64,000 nucleotides of DNA from Actinomadura hallensis (GTDB lineage Bacteria; Actinomycetota; Actinomycetes; Streptosporangiales; Streptosporangiaceae), in contig NZ_VFPO01000001.1 in the NCBI RefSeq assembly GCF_006716765.1, forward strand, positions 1,178,001 through 1,242,000, in the 5' to 3' direction. Both the position numbers and the translations under genes were made by a program. Each line of letters opens with the position of its first letter. The stretch's first letter is position 1. The notes under the pieces were generated by a model. The model saw only the letters and a list, made by a program, of their open reading frames with translations. It was not told the origin of the DNA and searched no databases. Shown here piece after piece: positions 61,323 through 64,000 of this stretch.

Positions 61323-61332
61323 GGCCGGGGAC

Positions 61333-61370
61333 GATATCAATTCGCGTATCTCTGTGACACTGATATCAAT
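61333..61370. promoter_or_regulatory. Direct repeat GATATCAAT, LysR operator candidate
   Basis: GATATCAAT occurs at 61333-61341 and 61362-61370, 29 bases apart (about three helix turns), in the divergent region between LysR and the PBP gene. The repeats lie just upstream of the GTG start at 61322 and inside the longer version of the gene, which supports the shorter start. Confidence 0.5.
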
Positions 61371-61433
61371 CTTGGACATTCCGGTGCGCGGCTGATGTCC
61401 TTGTGACGTGATCAGAGGGGAAGGGAGATCGTC

Positions 61434-63083
61434 GTGCACCGATCCCGTGTGATCGTCGCCGTGGCCGTCGCGGTGGCGGTCGTCGTCCTGGGGGCCGGGA
61501 CGGTGTGGTTCCTGCGCCGCGGCGAGGACCCCGAGGACACCGCCGAACGCTATCTCGCCGCCTGGACCCGCGGCGACCTCGCCGCGATGAAGGCGCTCGT
61601 CGACAAGCCGCCCGGCGACTTCGAGCAGCGCCTCACCCGGATGCGGGAGGAGATGGCCGTCACCGCCCAGCGCTACCGGGTCGCCTCCATGGGGGACGCG
61701 GACGACGGGGAGGCGAAGGGCGCCTACGCCGCCGAGCTGACGCTGGCCGGCAACCGGTCCTTCGCGTACGACGGGACGATGACGCTCGTCGAGCGGGACG
61801 GGGAATGGCGAGTCCGGTGGTCACCGCAGCTGCTGCACCCCGAGCTGGAGGAGGGGCACCGGCTCCGCACGGCCCGCGACTGGCCCGACCGCGCGCCGGT
61901 CCTCGCGGCCGACGGCAGCGTCCTGAGCGACTCGCCGTCCGGGTCCGCCCGCCAGCTCGCCGGGCCGCTCGGGACCGCGTCCGCCGAGGCCGCGCGGGAG
62001 CTCGGCCCGCCCTACCGGGAGGGCGACGCGGTCGGCGCGGACGGCCTGCACCGGCAGTACGAGCGCCGCCTCGCCGGGACGCCCGCGCTCGCCGTGCAGA
62101 TCGTCGACGCCGAGAACCGGGAGGTGAAGACGCTGCACCGGTTCGGCGGCGCCGACGGCGAACCGCTGAGGACGACCATCGACCCGAAGGTGCAGGCCGC
62201 GGCGGGGGAGGCCCTGGCCGACGCGGAGAAGCCCGCGTCCATGGTGGCGCTGCGCGCGTCCACCGGCGAGATCCTCGCCGTCGCCAACAAGCCCGGCGGC
62301 TACAACCGCGCCCTCATGGGCCAGTACCCGCCCGGCTCCACGTTCAAGGTCGTCACCGCCGCCGCCCTCGTCGCGGAGGGGGTGGGCGTGAACACGCGCG
62401 TCCCCTGCCCGGCCACCACCACGATCGGCGGCCGCTCGTTCCGCAACTACGAGAACGAGGACTTCGGGCGCATCCCGTTCCGGGAGGCGTTCGCGCACTC
62501 GTGCAACACCACGTTCGCGAGGCTCGCCGTGGACAGGCTCGGCCAGAAGCGGCTCGCCGAGGTCGCGGGCCAGTTCGGCTTCAACGTCCCGATCATCGCG
62601 GGGCTCCCCGCCGTGCGCGCCGCGTTCCCCGGCAACGAGGACGACGCCGCGTTCGCGTCCGCGTCCTTCGGTCAGGGCAAGGTGCTGACCAGCCCGCTCA
62701 ACATGGCGAGCGTCGCCGCCGCGGCCGCCTCGGGCACCTGGCACTCGCCCCGCCTGGTCGACACCTCGCTGGCGTCGCAGGCCCTCGACGCGAAGGGGCG
62801 CAAACCCGTGCCGCCGAAGAAGCTGGAACCCGCCGTCAGGAGGGCGCTGCAGGCGCTGATGCCCGCCGTCGTCAGCGAGGGCACCGCGGCCGACGTCGGC
62901 TTCCCCTCCGGCACCGCGGGCAAGACGGGGACCGCCGAGTTCGGATCGGGCGAGGAGCCGCCGACCCACGCCTGGTTCATCGGCTACCGCGGGGACATCG
63001 CCTTCGCGGTCATCGTCGAGGACGGCGGCACCGGCGCCGAAGCCGCCGCCCCCATCGCCGCGAAGTTCCTCAAGCGGCTGTGA
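61434..63083 (+). CDS. Penicillin-binding protein with MecA_N-like domain
   Basis: 549 residues. A membrane anchor ('VIVAVAVAVAVVVLGAGTVW') is followed by an NTF2-like MecA_N domain ('RYLAAWTRGDLAAMKALVDK'), a short dimerisation domain, and the transpeptidase with S-x-x-K at Ser302/Lys305 in 'PPGSTFKVV', S-C-N at 356-358 and K-T-G at Lys497 in 'TAGKTGTAEF'. It crosslinks peptidoglycan outside the membrane. MecA_N-type PBPs include low-affinity resistance enzymes, so it may bypass beta-lactams. AGGGGAAGGGAGATC precedes the GTG. It is divergent from the LysR gene and convergent with the beta-lactamase gene, 15 bases apart. Confidence 0.88.
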   Translation: MHRSRVIVAVAVAVAVVVLGAGTVWFLRRGEDPEDTAERYLAAWTRGDLAAMKALVDKPPGDFEQRLTRMREEMAVTAQRYRVASMGDADDGEAKGAYAAELTLAGNRSFAYDGTMTLVERDGEWRVRWSPQLLHPELEEGHRLRTARDWPDRAPVLAADGSVLSDSPSGSARQLAGPLGTASAEAARELGPPYREGDAVGADGLHRQYERRLAGTPALAVQIVDAENREVKTLHRFGGADGEPLRTTIDPKVQAAAGEALADAEKPASMVALRASTGEILAVANKPGGYNRALMGQYPPGSTFKVVTAAALVAEGVGVNTRVPCPATTTIGGRSFRNYENEDFGRIPFREAFAHSCNTTFARLAVDRLGQKRLAEVAGQFGFNVPIIAGLPAVRAAFPGNEDDAAFASASFGQGKVLTSPLNMASVAAAAASGTWHSPRLVDTSLASQALDAKGRKPVPPKKLEPAVRRALQALMPAVVSEGTAADVGFPSGTAGKTGTAEFGSGEEPPTHAWFIGYRGDIAFAVIVEDGGTGAEAAAPIAAKFLKRL

Positions 63084-63098
63084 GAACGGCCCCGCGGC

Positions 63099-64000
63099 TC
63101 AGTCCCGGCGCAGCGCGTCGACCAGGACCGCGGTGGTCTCGGCGATGGCCCTCTCGTCGGGCTCGGCGTCGGCGTCCCGCCCGGTCGTCAGGATCGCGAT
63201 GACGAGCGGGGCGCCGGACGGCGGCCAGACGACCGCGATGTCATTGGCCGACCCATAGGTCCCGCCGGTGCCGGTCTTGTCGCCGGCCGTCCAGCCGTCC
63301 GGCAGTCCCGCCCGGATGCGGCCTTCGCCGGTCACCGTGGCCTTCAGCCACCCGGTCAGGCGTTCGCGGTCCTCGGGCGCGAGGGCGTCGCCCACGGTGA
63401 GGGCGCGCAGGTCGTCCGCCCAGGGCCGCGGCGCGGTCGTGTCGCGTTCCTCACCCGGTCTCCAGTCGTTGAGGCCCGGCTCCCAGCGGTCGGCGCGGGT
63501 CACCCGGTCGCCGAGCGAGCGGAGGAAGCCGGTGAGCCCGGCGGGGCCGCCGATCTCCTTCAGGATCAGGTTGCCCGCGGTGTTGTCGCTGGTGGTGACC
63601 GTCGCGCGGCAGAGGTCCGCGACGGTCATGCCGGTCTTCACGTGCTTCTCGGTGACGGGGGAGTGCGCGAGGAGGTCCCCCTTCCCGTACCGGACGACGC
63701 GGTCGAGCAGCCCCGGGTCGGAGTCGCGGGCCCTGCGCAGGACCGCGCCGCACGCCATCGCCTTGAACGTCGACGCGAACGGGAACCTCTCGTCCGCCCG
63801 GTGGCCGACCCGGCGTCCGGTGCCGGTGTCGACGGCGTAGGCGCCGATGCGCAGGCCACGCGTCTTCTCCAGGCGGCTGATCCGCTCCGTCACCTCGGCC
63901 TGGGCCGATGCGGTCGGCGATGGGGACGCCGCACTGCCCCGGGCCGTGACGGCCGGCGCCGGGGTCGCGGCGGTCGTTGCCGCGCCGCCGCAGCCGGTGA
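63099..64000 (-). CDS. Class A beta-lactamase lipoprotein, N-terminus beyond window
   Basis: At least 300 residues, 5' end cut by the window edge. The usable frame continues past a GTG at 63893 up to the edge, giving T-G-C-G-G-A-A-T-T, which fits a lipobox followed by an Ala/Thr/Pro linker, so the protein is probably a lipoprotein on the outer face. Motifs are canonical: S-T-F-K in 'FPFASTFKAMAC', S-D-N in 'VTTSDNTAGN', the omega loop 'RADRWEPGLND' with Glu, and K-T-G in 'AGDKTGTGG'. It should hydrolyse penicillins and perhaps cephalosporins. It belongs to a locus with LysR and a PBP. Confidence 0.92.
   Translation of the reverse strand, partial: TGCGGAATTAATPAPAVTARGSAASPSPTASAQAEVTERISRLEKTRGLRIGAYAVDTGTGRRVGHRADERFPFASTFKAMACGAVLRRARDSDPGLLDRVVRYGKGDLLAHSPVTEKHVKTGMTVADLCRATVTTSDNTAGNLILKEIGGPAGLTGFLRSLGDRVTRADRWEPGLNDWRPGEERDTTAPRPWADDLRALTVGDALAPEDRERLTGWLKATVTGEGRIRAGLPDGWTAGDKTGTGGTYGSANDIAVVWPPSGAPLVIAILTTGRDADAEPDERAIAETTAVLVDALRRD

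Noticed and set aside
1..64000. tRNA or rRNA genes
   Set aside because: I looked for T-loop words such as GTTCGAATCC and cloverleaf pairings in the gaps and found none.

Overview
The window is high-GC chromosomal DNA from a filamentous-type actinobacterium. Supporting signs are strong G/C third-position bias, many GTG starts, frequent four-base ATGA or GTGA stop/start overlaps, many Ser/Thr kinases and NarL-type two-component systems, an F420-type LLM oxidoreductase, a lysX-type gene and a KstR-type operator. The mix resembles Actinomadura or other Thermomonosporaceae, but that assignment is inference and no rRNA is present to test it. I found no tRNA, rRNA, intact transposase or CRISPR array.

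Layout. 1-10.9 kb is acyl-CoA and steroid-like metabolism: the end of an acyl-CoA ligase, a MarR regulator, a Ser/Thr kinase, a thiolase-like/DUF35 pair divergent from an SDR/LLM pair, then an Fe-S-assembly-like protein. A phosphotransferase / lipid-linked hypothetical / small membrane protein operon follows, with a perfect KstR-type palindrome over its promoter, divergent from an MBL/HAD pair. 11-19.6 kb holds a PspC protein, a 1354-aa protein that looks like a motor-dead SF1 helicase relative, an AlkZ-type glycosylase, a LuxR regulator and a small lipoprotein. 19.7-28.7 kb is lysX (lysyl-phosphatidylglycerol synthesis) divergent from three tandem Ser/Thr kinases that share an ancestor. 28.8-36.1 kb contains two two-component systems, a truncated response regulator, an internally deleted cytochrome P450 and a NamH-like Rieske/MBL enzyme.

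36.1-47.7 kb is a cell-surface polysaccharide locus. It is a minus-strand operon of Wzz, aminotransferase, 4,6-dehydratase, glycosyltransferase, a single ORF joining Wzy-like and Wzx-like membrane proteins, a priming sugar transferase and a secreted TIM-barrel-like protein, with an orphan response regulator and a divergent GalE. 47.9-56.3 kb has a secreted unknown, an acyl-CoA dehydrogenase/TetR pair, a phosphoketolase-acetate kinase operon (a route from sugar phosphate to acetate and ATP) and an amidase. 56.3-64 kb carries a CbbX-type AAA protein, then a beta-lactam-related locus: a class A-like serine hydrolase, a LysR regulator, a divergent penicillin-binding protein and a class A beta-lactamase lipoprotein cut by the window edge.

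Two themes cut across the window. First, gene decay: dead helicase, shortened P450, headless response regulator, a kinase without its sensor domain. Second, short tandem amplifications at gene edges: a 14-bp unit containing a stop codon, an 18-19-bp unit containing a stop and a start codon, a 54-bp unit containing a start codon, plus 15- and 18-bp in-frame repeats.
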